A stretch of 64,000 nucleotides of DNA, taken from positions 1,426,001 through 1,490,000 of the forward strand of contig NZ_JASTLB010000001.1 of NCBI RefSeq assembly GCF_030499535.1, in the 5' to 3' direction. The stretch comes from Streptomyces sp. TG1A-8. GTDB lineage: Bacteria > Actinomycetota > Actinomycetes > Streptomycetales > Streptomycetaceae. A program made the translations under genes and the position numbers. The notes below the pieces were generated by a model. The model had not been told where the DNA came from, made no database searches, and was given only the letters and a program-made list of their open reading frames with translations. This document shows, one piece after another, positions 55,101 through 63,699 of this stretch (position 1 is its first letter; each line of letters opens with the position of its first letter).

Positions 55101-56405
55101 TCACACCGGGGGGAAGCGGCCGGCGTCCGCGGTCGCGTCCGTCCTGCGAGCGAGCTTCTGCGCCTCCTCCAGGGTGTGGGCCGCCCGAAGGGGGGAGAAC
55201 GTCAGCCAGAACGAGACGACGAGGTAGGAGAGCCCCACGACCCACAGGGCGGTACCGGGGGACAGGGCGTCGGCCAGGGCGCCTCCGACGACCGCGCCCA
55301 GGGGCAGTGTGCCCAGGGCCACCAGCCGGTAGCTCGCGGTCACCGCTCCGATCCGGTGCTCCGGCGGAATGGTCTGCCGCAGGCTCACGGCGAAGACGTT
55401 GAACAGTGCCACGCCGAAGCCGTTCACCATCATGGCGACGGACGCGAGCACGGCGACGTACACGCCGCCGTGGCTGACGACCGGTACGAGCAGCAGGCCG
55501 AGCGCGGCCAGTACCGCCCCCAGGGCCAGCACACCGCCGACGGCCCACCGCCTGGTGAGCCCGTTGGCGCAGAGGGAGCCGATCAGGGCACCCACGCTGC
55601 CGATACCGGTGATCACGCCCACGGTGGTGCCGCTCATGCCGAGTCCGCGGACGGCGAACACCAGGAAGACGGTGAGGAACGCCTTCTCGTGCAGGTTCGA
55701 CAGCCCGGCCTGGACGCACAGGTCACGGACGGGGCGCAGCGACCAGGTGTAGCGGAGCCCGGAGCCGATCGCCTTCAGTGCCGGTTCACGAGGTTCCTCG
55801 GGGGCCTTGACACCCCGCAGCAGCAGACCGCCGACCGCCGCTCCGGCCGAGCACGCGGCGGCCACCGTCAGGGCGGGCGACAGCCCCAGACGGCCCACGA
55901 GGAAGCCTGCCGCGGCCGGACCGGCGAGGGTGCTGATCGAGTACGTCGCCTGATGCAGACCGTTGGCCGCGGCGATGGAGCCCACCGGCAGGATCCTGGG
56001 CAGGGTGGACTGGTAGGCGACCTCGTAGAAGACGGTGGCGACACCGATGACGGCGGCAACGACGACGAGTTGGCCGAAAGCCAGTCCGTCGGCCGCCTGG
56101 AAGGCACCCAGTCCCGCCAGTGCCGCGCCCTGGACGAGGCTGGCGGTGACGAGGGTGCGGCGCGGCGGATACCTGTCGACCAGGAAACCGGCGATCAGCG
56201 AGAGCGCCACCACGGGGACGAACTGCACCGCCGAGACGAGTCCCACTCCGGTGCCGTCGGCGTGGACGTACGTGACCGCGATCAGCGGTAGGAGAAAACT
56301 GGTCAGCTGTCCACCGAAATGCGCCGAGGTTTCCCCCAGCCAGATGTTGCGGAAATCCTTGCTCTCCGCAAGCAGCATTCGGGCACTCGTATTGGATATG
56401 GCCAC
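55101..56405 (-). CDS. MFS exporter (MFS_3 / tetracenomycin-type)
   Basis: A 434-residue 12-helix transporter. The first helix region is FRNIWLGETSAHFGGQLTSF; the cytoplasmic loop motif is AGFLVDRYPPRRTLVTASLV; another loop is PRILPVGSIAAANGLHQATY; later parts include VRGLGMSGTTVGVITGIGSV and VSLRQTIPPEHRIGAVTASY. These match the MFS_3 group of drug exporters. It is in the leftward direction, convergent with the frame-disrupted exporter. If that one is truly broken, this one may be the active exporter of the cluster. Confidence 0.92.
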   Translation of the reverse strand: MAISNTSARMLLAESKDFRNIWLGETSAHFGGQLTSFLLPLIAVTYVHADGTGVGLVSAVQFVPVVALSLIAGFLVDRYPPRRTLVTASLVQGAALAGLGAFQAADGLAFGQLVVVAAVIGVATVFYEVAYQSTLPRILPVGSIAAANGLHQATYSISTLAGPAAAGFLVGRLGLSPALTVAAACSAGAAVGGLLLRGVKAPEEPREPALKAIGSGLRYTWSLRPVRDLCVQAGLSNLHEKAFLTVFLVFAVRGLGMSGTTVGVITGIGSVGALIGSLCANGLTRRWAVGGVLALGAVLAALGLLLVPVVSHGGVYVAVLASVAMMVNGFGVALFNVFAVSLRQTIPPEHRIGAVTASYRLVALGTLPLGAVVGGALADALSPGTALWVVGLSYLVVSFWLTFSPLRAAHTLEEAQKLARRTDATADAGRFPPV

Positions 56406-57164
56406 TCAAACCCCTAATCGAACCGTATGTGAAGAAAATCCGGAAACACTAGCACGGAGTGACCGGTTCCATTGTCTTAAGGCGCGATGTCGCCGGTTCC
56501 CTCTATTTTCAACAACAGGGCCCGAGGAACGTACAACCATTCCGGATTGGTCGGCGAGGGGATCGACGCACCCTCCCCCGGAGGAAATGTACAGGCTCAC
56601 CCGGGAGCGGTACGCTTCAGACGGTGTGGGCCTGCAAACCATGTGCCGCGGGTGAGAAGCCCAACATCGCCCCTGGCTCTTCGGCGGGTTTTCCCGCCCA
56701 CCTGCCCCTCGGCCGGGCGCCGACCGTCTTCATCCGTTCCGCGCCTGCACGAGGAGTCGGGCACGATCACCACGGTGGACGGAAGTCATCGCCGGCGACA
56801 CCGCACGGCCGGTCGGCGACCCGCGCCACGTGGGACGCGAGCGGCTCCTGAACGGTGACGCGGAGCGGAACGGCGCCGGGGCGGAGAAGGTCCGGCGCAC
56901 GCCCTCAAGGAGTACGCGGTCTTCCGCCGGCGTCTCCTCCACCACGGCGGCGACGCCCACCGCGGTCCCGCCCCCGTCAGGCCGTCTCGTCCCGCTCGCG
57001 GGGCCGGACACGCCTACCCGGCCACGCCCTGTCCGACGGCCGGCAGGAGCCCTGCAGACGTGACCTCCCGGTCCGCAGACCCGCCGCCGGCCGACCGGAC
57101 CGCTCCGAACCGGGGTTCCGTCCGGTGCTGTGACCGGTCCGCCCGACCGACGGTCCGGCTCCCG
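56406..57164. other. 760-bp region upstream of the second exporter
   Basis: The first 150 bases are lower in GC and look like the exporter's promoter. The rest has only arginine-rich open frames with no family resemblance. Nothing else was seen. Confidence 0.4.
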
Positions 57165-58283
57165 TCACAGAGGAGTGACGCGGCTCAGGTCCCACTCCTC
57201 GTCGCCCATGCCGCCCCCCGCCTCCGCCCGCACCTCGTCGGCGAGGGATTGGTCCGCCACCGCGTCGCGCCGCAGCCCGGCGGTCGTCGTGGCCGGCAGT
57301 GGGACGACGGCCGCCCACAGCGGGTGCAGCGAAGCCCCCCGGTGCACCTTCGCCTTCAGGGCGGAGGGCCCGAGGTGGAGTGCCGTCATGCCGTTGCGTT
57401 CCATGTGGTGCAGCGGTTCGTAGTACACGGCGTTGAAGTATTCGAAGGCGTTCCGCACCCGCGCGTAGTCGAAGCCGGCCACCCGGGCGTAGAACGTGTC
57501 CCGCCAGGCGAAGCACAGGCTGGCGCCGACCAGTTCCCCCTTCTCGTCGAGACAGCGGAACACCGTGCCCAGGTCGTCCAGACAGCGCGCCTGGACCGTC
57601 AGGAACGTGTGGATCTCCGCCGGGACGAGGGAAGCGTTGTAGCGGTCCATGGTCTGGCCGACCAATGGCGCGAATTCGTCGACGCACGCGGAGAGCGAGG
57701 CCGTCTCCACGCGCAGCCCGGAGTCCACGAAGCGCCGGATCTCGTATTCGCGCTTGCGTACGTGGCGGCCGAGCAGGCGGCGGTAGGACTCGAAGGTACC
57801 GCCGTCGTTGTGCACCACGGCCTCGGCGGCCCGCAACTGTGCCCGCACATCGAACCGGCCCGCGAGCAGCCGCAGGCTGTCGGTGGTGAGGAAGTCGAAG
57901 AGCAGCGCGTCGCAGCCCAGCAGAGCGGCCCTCTCGGCGGCACCGGCGACCAGCGCGTCGAGCCCCTCCCCCGCCCTTCCGGGATCCTTCGGCAACAGGA
58001 ACTCGTTGTGGTATCCGGTACGGGTACCGAATCTGAGCACGGTGCTGCCCTCGGCCACGTCCGGCAGGGGCGGGGCGTTCTCGGACGGGAAGTCGTAGAA
58101 CGGCGTCCCGGCGAGGAGTTCGCCCTCGTCCTCGACCGCGAGGTATCCGGCGGTGGCGAACTCGGGCCGCTCCTGGCCACGCAGCCAGGCGTGGCTCTGG
58201 TAGAAACAACTGCTCGGCACCAACGCGTCCCAGGCGTCCCGGTCGATGTCGTCGATCGATTCGAAGTGCTTCACATCAGGCAT
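57165..58283 (-). CDS. GNAT/FemAB-like acyltransferase (DUF482 group)
   Basis: A 372-residue protein of the "peptidogalycan biosynthesis / BioF2-like" GNAT group. The start has SSCFYQSHAWLRGQERPEFA; the middle has YRRLLGRHVRKREYEIRRFV and PLVGQTMDRYNASLVPAEIH; the C-terminal fold has LVGASLCFAWRDTFYARVAG, FDYARVRNAFEYFNAVYYEP and MTALHLGPSALKAKVHRGA. Related enzymes join aminoacyl or acyl groups to amines, some using aminoacyl-tRNA. In this cluster it could couple an activated acid or amino acid to another part. AAGGGGAAG precedes the ATG. It directly follows a decayed gene and belongs to the right edge of the orphan cluster. Confidence 0.75.
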   Translation of the reverse strand: MPDVKHFESIDDIDRDAWDALVPSSCFYQSHAWLRGQERPEFATAGYLAVEDEGELLAGTPFYDFPSENAPPLPDVAEGSTVLRFGTRTGYHNEFLLPKDPGRAGEGLDALVAGAAERAALLGCDALLFDFLTTDSLRLLAGRFDVRAQLRAAEAVVHNDGGTFESYRRLLGRHVRKREYEIRRFVDSGLRVETASLSACVDEFAPLVGQTMDRYNASLVPAEIHTFLTVQARCLDDLGTVFRCLDEKGELVGASLCFAWRDTFYARVAGFDYARVRNAFEYFNAVYYEPLHHMERNGMTALHLGPSALKAKVHRGASLHPLWAAVVPLPATTTAGLRRDAVADQSLADEVRAEAGGGMGDEEWDLSRVTPL

Positions 58284-58302
58284 GTGCGCTTCTTCCCCTT
58301 GC

Positions 58303-58672
58303 TCACAGCAGCCGGTCGTCGGTGCTGTCGGTGTTCAGCCCGCTCACCACGAACCGGCCGTACTCGGCCCCGAACGCCTCCGTCCGGCCCGGTTGCGTTC
58401 GCGGACCGCCTCCCCGCCCGCCGCCAGCGGCCGGTCCCCCCTTCGAAGACGCTGTGCGGAGTGAGGCCGGGCACCGCGCGCCAGCCCGGCCCGGAAGGTG
58501 CCGGGACCGAGGCGGATCGTTCGGACGATCCGGCTGACGCCCGGTTCGACGGGTGGTGGAGGGCCAGGTTGAAATAGTCGGCCACGGTGGGCACCGGGTA
58601 GCCGGAACCAGCCATCTGCGCGGGCGCTGTCCGTTCGGCCGGGCACGAGGTGTACTGGGACGGGTCGGGCCG
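58303..58672 (-). pseudogene. Decayed gene of unknown family upstream of the FemAB-like gene
   Basis: Coherent protein-like text appears in pieces: SQYTSCPAERTAPAQMAG, SGYPVPTVADYFNLALHHPS, then in the next frame SRIVRTIRLGPGTFRAG, and finally FGAEYGRFVVSGLNTDSTDD before a stop at 58303. That stop lies just before the ribosome site of the FemAB-like gene, so the two once formed an operon. I do not recognise the family. At least two frameshifts separate the pieces. Confidence 0.4.
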
Positions 58673-58675
58673 TCC

Positions 58676-59070
58676 TCAGGCCGTGGCCGACGGGCCGGTG
58701 ACTTCGTTCCGAGGGAAGCGGGCGGTCGTCTGAGCGCGGTGGCGGCAGGGCCGGAAGTACGCCGAGAGTGCGCCGAGGACCGGCGGCAAGCGCCGGGCTG
58801 GGCCCGCGGAGCGGAACCCCTTCATGGCGCGTTCGCTTTGCCGCGCCGGTTGGTGCGAGTCCCCCGCCCGGCCGGTCGTCCGGGTACTCCGACCGCCGGT
58901 GCTCCACCGGCCGCGTCGATTCGCGGTGGGCGACGCCACGGCTGTGGGGCCTGTCGGTGACCAGCTTCCGCGGCACTCGGCACCGCTCCCCCACCGGCTC
59001 GGCCAGGAACCGCCTGGCGGCCCGGACGTCTCGCTGCCCGCTTCGGACGAGGGGTGCGGGGCATCGCCGC
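58676..59070 (-). pseudogene. IS6-type transposase C-terminal remnant
   Basis: Two frames together give RRDVRAARRFLAEPVGERCR, PRKLVTDRPHSRGVAHRES, VEHRRSEYPDD and then DSHQPARQSERAMKGFRSAG and LSAYFRPCRHR. These match the end of IS6-family transposases (VTDKLRSYG, NSHQPTRQRERAMKRF, HFRPRRH). It is frameshifted and lacks the N-terminus. It marks the right border of the orphan cluster. Confidence 0.65.
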
Positions 59071-59250
59071 CCCGGCCGGCCGCCCGCCCGCAGGTGCCGC
59101 CGCCCACCGCTGACCGTGTCGGGGGGAGGCGGTGGCGGAGCCGCGCCCGGTGAGCGACGATCCCGGCCGGAGCCGGGACCCCCGTACGACCGCGAACGGC
59201 GCCCCTCCCGGCGGCCGAGGACTCGACAGCCATCCCAGGTACTCCACACG

Positions 59251-59379
59251 TCAACCAAATTGGCAACGCCTGCGGGCAGCCTTCCACCGGGGTACGGCCT
59301 GATGGCGGGCCGCACCGCAGGACCAACTCCCCAACGTGTCGGCCGTTTCCCGCACCTCGAATTGGTTGATGTGTCACAT
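59251..59379. promoter_or_regulatory. Operator-like repeats before the SnoaL-like gene
   Basis: ATGTGTCACAT (59369-59379) is a palindrome with a 1-base spacer, overlapping the end of AATTGGTTGA (59360-59369). An inverted copy of the latter, TCAACCAAATT, occurs at 59251-59261. A TAGAGT -10-like hexamer follows at 59390. These suit a MarR-type regulator, such as the one encoded at 60136. Confidence 0.45.
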
Positions 59380-59472
59380 AAATGCTTCCTAGAGTGTGCG
59401 GAGCGAGGGCTTGGCACGCATCGCCGGCGTCGTCGCAGCCGCTTCACGATTCCCTACGGAGAAAGAGGCTCC

Positions 59473-59913
59473 ATGTCCGACAACGAGAAGTTCATCAGGG
59501 ACGCCTACCAGGTGGCCGAGGCTCAGGACATCCCCGGGTGGATCGCCCGTTTCACCGAGAACGGCACCTTCACGGACGAGTCGGTCGGCGTCACCTACCG
59601 CGGCCAGGACATCGGCCGACCGGTGGAGGACTACGCCAGGGCCTTCCCCGACATGCACCGGGAACTGTACGACGTCTACGTGCGGGGCGACGTCGTCGTC
59701 GTGGAGCTGTCCCTCAACGGAACGCACAACGGGCCCCTGACGACACCCATGGGCGTCATCGCCCCCACCGGCAGGACCGTCAAGGTGCCCTGCTGTGACG
59801 TGTTCCGGATGCGCGACGGCAGGATCGAGTCGTTCAACTGCTACCCCTCCGGCACGGTCCTCTTCGGACAACTGGGCGTGCTGAACAACCTGGAGGCCGC
59901 GGTCACCCCGTGA
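59473..59913 (+). CDS. SnoaL-like / ester cyclase-family protein
   Basis: A 146-residue SnoaL-like protein of the NTF2 fold: FIRDAYQVAEAQDIPGWIAR, FTENGTFTDESVGVTYRGQD, YARAFPDMHRELYDVYVRGD, VVVELSLNGTHNGPLTTPMG, and DVFRMRDGRIESFNCYPSGT. This group includes polyketide cyclases, but most members are small hydrolase- or isomerase-like proteins of unknown substrate. GGAGAAAGAGG precedes the ATG. No polyketide genes are near. It may be controlled by the downstream MarR regulator through the palindrome just upstream. Confidence 0.85.
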   Translation: MSDNEKFIRDAYQVAEAQDIPGWIARFTENGTFTDESVGVTYRGQDIGRPVEDYARAFPDMHRELYDVYVRGDVVVVELSLNGTHNGPLTTPMGVIAPTGRTVKVPCCDVFRMRDGRIESFNCYPSGTVLFGQLGVLNNLEAAVTP

Positions 59914-60135
59914 TCGCCCTGTGGTGTGATCGCCTCGCGCGCGTGCACGGCAACGCGGCCGGCCGGTCCGGGCGACGGCACCGGCGCCCCGGTCGACACG
60001 GTGGTCGAGAGGTCTCTGCGCCCGGGCACCCGGGAGAGCTGACGCAGGTCGTGCCACCGGAGCCGGTGGACGCCGTCCCGGAGGGAACGGGCACGCGGGG
60101 ACGGTGGAGGCGTCACCCCCTCATAAGGTGGCCCC

Positions 60136-60600
60136 ATGGATGAAGCACCCCGCTGGCTGACCCCGGTCGAGGAAAGAGCATGGCGCGGCATGCTGCGGAT
60201 GCACGATCTGCTGGTCAACCGGACCGGCCGGAGCCTGCAGAGCGAGTTCGGACTGTCCGCGGCCGACTACTCCGTGCTGGCCGAGCTGACCCGCGCGCCC
60301 GACGACCGGCTGCGCATCCTGGAGCTCGCCAAGGTGCTCGGGTGGGAGAAGAGCAGGGTGTCGCACCACCTCGCGCGCATGGTGAAGCGCGGTGTCATCG
60401 CCCGTGAGGAGTGCGCCGACGACGGACGCGGGGCGTACGTGACGGTCACCCCGGCCGGCCGTGCGGCCCTGGAGGCCGCGGCGCCGCAGCACGTCGAGGA
60501 CATCCGGCACCTCTTCCTGGACCACCTCTCCCCCGGCCAGATCGCACTGCTGGCGGAAATCACCGATTCGGTCATCGAAAAGATCACCACCAGCCGGTGA
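60136..60600 (+). CDS. MarR-family transcriptional regulator
   Basis: A 154-residue MarR protein: TPVEERAWRGMLRMHDLLVN at the dimer helix, SLQSEFGLSAADYSVLAELT, LAKVLGWEKSRVSHHLARMV in the recognition helix, and CADDGRGAYVTVTPAGRAAL in the wing. AAGGTGG precedes the ATG. It lies 220 bp downstream of the SnoaL-like gene in the same direction. By family, it is a repressor released by small aromatic or oxidising compounds. Confidence 0.92.
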   Translation: MDEAPRWLTPVEERAWRGMLRMHDLLVNRTGRSLQSEFGLSAADYSVLAELTRAPDDRLRILELAKVLGWEKSRVSHHLARMVKRGVIAREECADDGRGAYVTVTPAGRAALEAAAPQHVEDIRHLFLDHLSPGQIALLAEITDSVIEKITTSR

Positions 60601-60783
60601 AGCACCGGCCGCCGTTCCTTCCGGGGCGAATCGGCCGTGACCGCGGAAACGGCCGGATCCCGGCGCACTCGTCGGACAACGGGTCGTCGACCCGGGCGAT
60701 GGAACGTGCGCACTCGTCCGTCCGCAAAGGAGAGGATTCTCCGGCGAGTTGCCCTCGGCCACGTCCTGGGGCAGCCTCGTCAC

Positions 60784-61278
60784 ATGATTGAGGTGCACAT
60801 ACTGACAGCGGACGACTGGTTCCGGTGGCGCGAGATGCGACTGGCATCCCTCGCCGAAGCCCCCTACGCCTTCAAGTCCAAGCTCGCGGACTGGCAGGGC
60901 GACCGCGACCAGGAGGACCGGTGGCGTGCGCGGTTAGGCGGGCCCGGCTCATGCAGCCTCCTCGCCGAGCTCGACGGGGAATCAGCCGGCATAGCCGCCG
61001 GTATTCCCGGGCCACGCAGCGGCGTGGTGGAGCTGGTCTCCATGTGGGTACGCAGAGAAGCACGAGGTCACGGCGTGGGCGACCGGCTGGTCCGGGCCCT
61101 GGAACAGTGGGCCGTGCAACAACAGGCTCATACCCTGCAACTCTCGGTCGTGCCAGGCAACGTGCATGCCCTTGCACTGTACCGGCGGCACGACTTCGAG
61201 GACACTGGACAGCCCGGCGGCCCACTGCCCGACGGCGGGACGGAAGTCGTCCTGGCGAAGCAGCTCCCCACGCTCTGA
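60784..61278 (+). CDS. GNAT acetyltransferase with a TTA codon
   Basis: A 164-residue GNAT protein of the small cytoplasmic type. It has HILTADDWFRWREMRLASLA, EAPYAFKSKLADW, LLAELDGESAGIAAGIPG, VELVSMWVRREARGHGVGDR (acetyl-CoA loop) and VVPGNVHALALYRRHDFEDT. By family, it N-acetylates a small molecule or protein. Codon 51 (60934-60936) is TTA, so its translation needs the bldA tRNA. It lies just before an IS5-type element, whose left end is 20 bases beyond its stop. Confidence 0.88.
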   Translation: MIEVHILTADDWFRWREMRLASLAEAPYAFKSKLADWQGDRDQEDRWRARLGGPGSCSLLAELDGESAGIAAGIPGPRSGVVELVSMWVRREARGHGVGDRLVRALEQWAVQQQAHTLQLSVVPGNVHALALYRRHDFEDTGQPGGPLPDGGTEVVLAKQLPTL

Positions 61279-61301
61279 GCCGACCGCTCGGCCACCGCCC
61301 T

Positions 61302-61935
61302 AAGAGGTTGTCTCCTTTGGTAAGTCTGCGGTAGCAGATGAGGCTGCAGGCGATGGCGGTGAAGGCCATGAAGTGCTCGGCCTTGCGTTCGTAGCGGCGG
61401 TGCAAACGGCGGCAGCCGCCCAGCCAGGACATCGTGCGCTCGATCGTCCAGCGATGCCGGCCCAGGCGTGTGGAGGACTCGATGCCCTTGCGGGCGATGC
61501 GGCGCCGGATGCCGCGCTTGCGGAGCCATCGGCGCAGGTGGTCGTAGTCGTAGCCCTTGTCGGCGTGCAGCTTGGCGGGACGTCGTCCGCGCGGGCCGCG
61601 GCCGGAGCGGGTCGGCGGAATGCCGCGCACGAGCGGCTCAAGTGCCTGGCCGTTGTGCAGGTTGGCGCCGGAGATCCCGATCGAGAGGGGTAAACCGGTC
61701 CGCTCGGTGATCAAGTGGATCCGCGAGCCTTCCTTGCCCCGGTCCACAGGATTCGGACCTGTCAGCTCCCCCTTTCAGGCCCGCATGTTCACCGGGTCGA
61801 TCGCACACCGCGACCAGTCCAGGACTCCGCGCGCACCCAGTTCGTCAAGGATGAGGCGGTGCAGCTTTGCCCGGACCCGGGCGGCACTCCACTCCGTGAA
61901 GCGCCGGTGTGCGGTGGGCCCCGACGGGCCGAAAA
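61302..61935 (-). mobile_element. IS5-family element A, 3' part only (part of chimera)
   Basis: The C-terminal two thirds of an IS5-type transposase: PSGPTAHRRFTEWSAARVRA, then LHRLILDELGARGVLDWSRC, then a stop in place (after NMRA), VDRGKEGSRIHLITERTGLP, ADKGYDYDHLRRWLRKRGIR, and ERTMSWLGGCRRLHRRYERK. The reading frame is broken by the internal stop. The sequence AGAGGTTGTCTCC near 61304 resembles an IS end. The N-terminal 60 residues are replaced at about 61935 by element B. Confidence 0.75.
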
Positions 61936-62575
61936 CCGGTCGGCGTACAGCCGCCGGGGCTTGTGGCGGGGGCGTCCCCGCAGACCCCGGATCGATGGGA
62001 CGGCGTCCAGCAGTGGCAGGAGCTGGGTGGCGTCGTGTCGGTTGCCGCCGGTGAGCGTGACGGCGAGCGGGGTTTCCGTGGCGGTCGACGATCAGGTGGT
62101 GCTTGGAGCCGGGGCGGGCGCGGTCGACGGGTGAGGGGCCGACGTGATCCCCCCTTTGAGGGCCCGGATGTGCGAGCCGTCCACGGCGCAGTCGTCCAGG
62201 TCCAGCAGGTCGGCGCGGCGCAGTTCATCGAGCAGGGTGGCGTGCAGGCGGGGCCAGACTTCCGGCCCCGGTCCACTCCCGCAGCCGCCGCCAGGCCATC
62301 ACCCCGGAGCAGCCGACCGTCTCCGCGGGGACGTCACGCCAGGCGACGCCCGTGCGCAGCACGTACAGGACGCCGGCGAGTGCCGTCCGGTCGGGAACAC
62401 GCAACCGTCCCCGACAGCGGCGGCGCCGCTCGGGAGCGGGCGGCAGCAGCGGAGCCACCCGCTCCCACAGATCGTCAGGAACAAGATCAACACGCACCCG
62501 GGACAGCCTGCCGACCAAGATCGTCGAGCACGAGACCCGCAGCTCAACTCATTCTGAAACGATCAGTAAGGCGTG
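61936..62575 (-). mobile_element. IS5-family element B, 5' part only (part of chimera)
   Basis: The N-terminal part of a second, different IS5-type transposase: VDLVPDDLWERVAPLLPPAP, RTALAGVLYVLRTGVAWRDV, VMAWRRLREWTGAG, then in another frame RLHATLLDELRRADLLDLDD and PVDRARPGSKHHLIVDRHG-like text. It is frameshifted at least twice and ends where element A begins. The two make one hybrid by recombination between related elements. Confidence 0.7.
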
Positions 62576-62907
62576 CAGGGGCGGCAACGCACCCGGCGAA
62601 CCGTCCCCGCACGGTCCGTTTTGCCGCACACGACAGGGCGGAGGATGACGCGGTCGGCAGCGCGGACAAGCATGTCGGTTCGGACACGGTTTTCGCCCGG
62701 ACCACCGTTGGCCCCCGCACGCTCCTCGGTGAGATAGAGAACTTTTTCCAACCTCATGTTCGCGCTGGTCAGCGGACTGTCGACGGTTGAATACACCGGT
62801 CGACAGCGAGGCCTTGACCAGCGGGTCCGTAGTCGGTCACGGCGCTTCGTGTGCTCCGCCGGGCGTGGTCGGTAGTGCTGCTGGCCAGGTTGGAAGAGGC
62901 TCAGGGA
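62576..62907. other. 330-bp gap
   Basis: Between the IS hybrid and the aldolase stop codon. No gene seen. GC is slightly lower than average. Confidence 0.4.
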
Positions 62908-63699
62908 TCAGGTAGCCAGCTTTCCAAGCTTGTCCAACAGGGATTCACGCAGCAATTTTATCTCGTTACCGAAGGCGATCAAATCAAAGCCTTCGGCAGC
63001 ATACTGAGCTGCGAGGTCCATGTCATAGGCGAATATACCCGCTTGTTTGCCGTGAGAGCGGGCCGCTTTAAGGGTCCGAGCGCGGGCCTCGTCCATGGCC
63101 GCACCGGTCATGCGGCCGGGTTGTCCGAGGGCACTAGCGAGGTCTCCCATGCCGATGAACAGGGCATCGATCCCTTCAACGGCCGCGATTTCGTCGACCC
63201 GCGCCACGGCTTCAGCTGATTCGATCTGGACAATGCAGACGGTGCGCCGATTAGCATCACGCAGGTAGCCGTCCACATCGGTGAAGTAACCGGACGCCCG
63301 CACGGGATTGACTCCGCGGCTGCCTTCTGGCGGGAAACGGGACGCGGCGGCGGCAGCCGCAGCAGCAGCCGCGTCATCGACCTTGGGAATCATCACGCCG
63401 GCGGCGCCCATGTCCAAAGCGTGTTCGATCAAGTGGTGATCGAGGTACGGCACCCGGACCAGGGGGCTGCATCCTGAGCCGGAAAGCGCTTGGAGCATGT
63501 GCAGGGCATCGGTCTTGGTCATGGGTGATGCCTCCATGTCCAGGACAACCCAGTCCAGCGGCACGATGCCGCACAATTCCGCAATCATGCTGTTGCCAGT
63601 GAGGAGAAAGATGCCCAGTCGGGGACCGGAGCGCTCGGGCTCCGGATCCGTCAAACGGCGAACTGGGTGTATCAGGGGATGAGCGGCGGGGGTTGTCAA
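62908..63699 (-). CDS. HpcH/HpaI-family aldolase
   Basis: A 263-residue class II aldolase of the HpaI group: GIFLLTGNSMIAELCGIVPL, DWVVLDMEASPMTKTDALHM, ALDMGAAGVMIPKVDDA, a polyalanine run of ten residues, VQIESAEAVARVDEIAA (metal-binding Glu), and LFIGMGDLASALGQPG (metal-binding Asp). By family, it cleaves or forms 2-keto-3-hydroxy acids with a divalent metal. The start is inferred to be TTG at 63699: it overlaps the upstream stop in TTGA, and AAGGAG sits seven bases before an overlapping ATG. This gives the family's usual length. The coupled partner gene runs off the window. Confidence 0.85.
   Translation of the reverse strand: MTTPAAHPLIHPVRRLTDPEPERSGPRLGIFLLTGNSMIAELCGIVPLDWVVLDMEASPMTKTDALHMLQALSGSGCSPLVRVPYLDHHLIEHALDMGAAGVMIPKVDDAAAAAAAAAASRFPPEGSRGVNPVRASGYFTDVDGYLRDANRRTVCIVQIESAEAVARVDEIAAVEGIDALFIGMGDLASALGQPGRMTGAAMDEARARTLKAARSHGKQAGIFAYDMDLAAQYAAEGFDLIAFGNEIKLLRESLLDKLGKLAT

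Noticed and set aside
56730..57011. A 93-codon minus-strand frame upstream of the second exporter
   Set aside because: The sequence shows no recognisable motif and degenerates into Arg/Ser repeats; not enough to call a gene.
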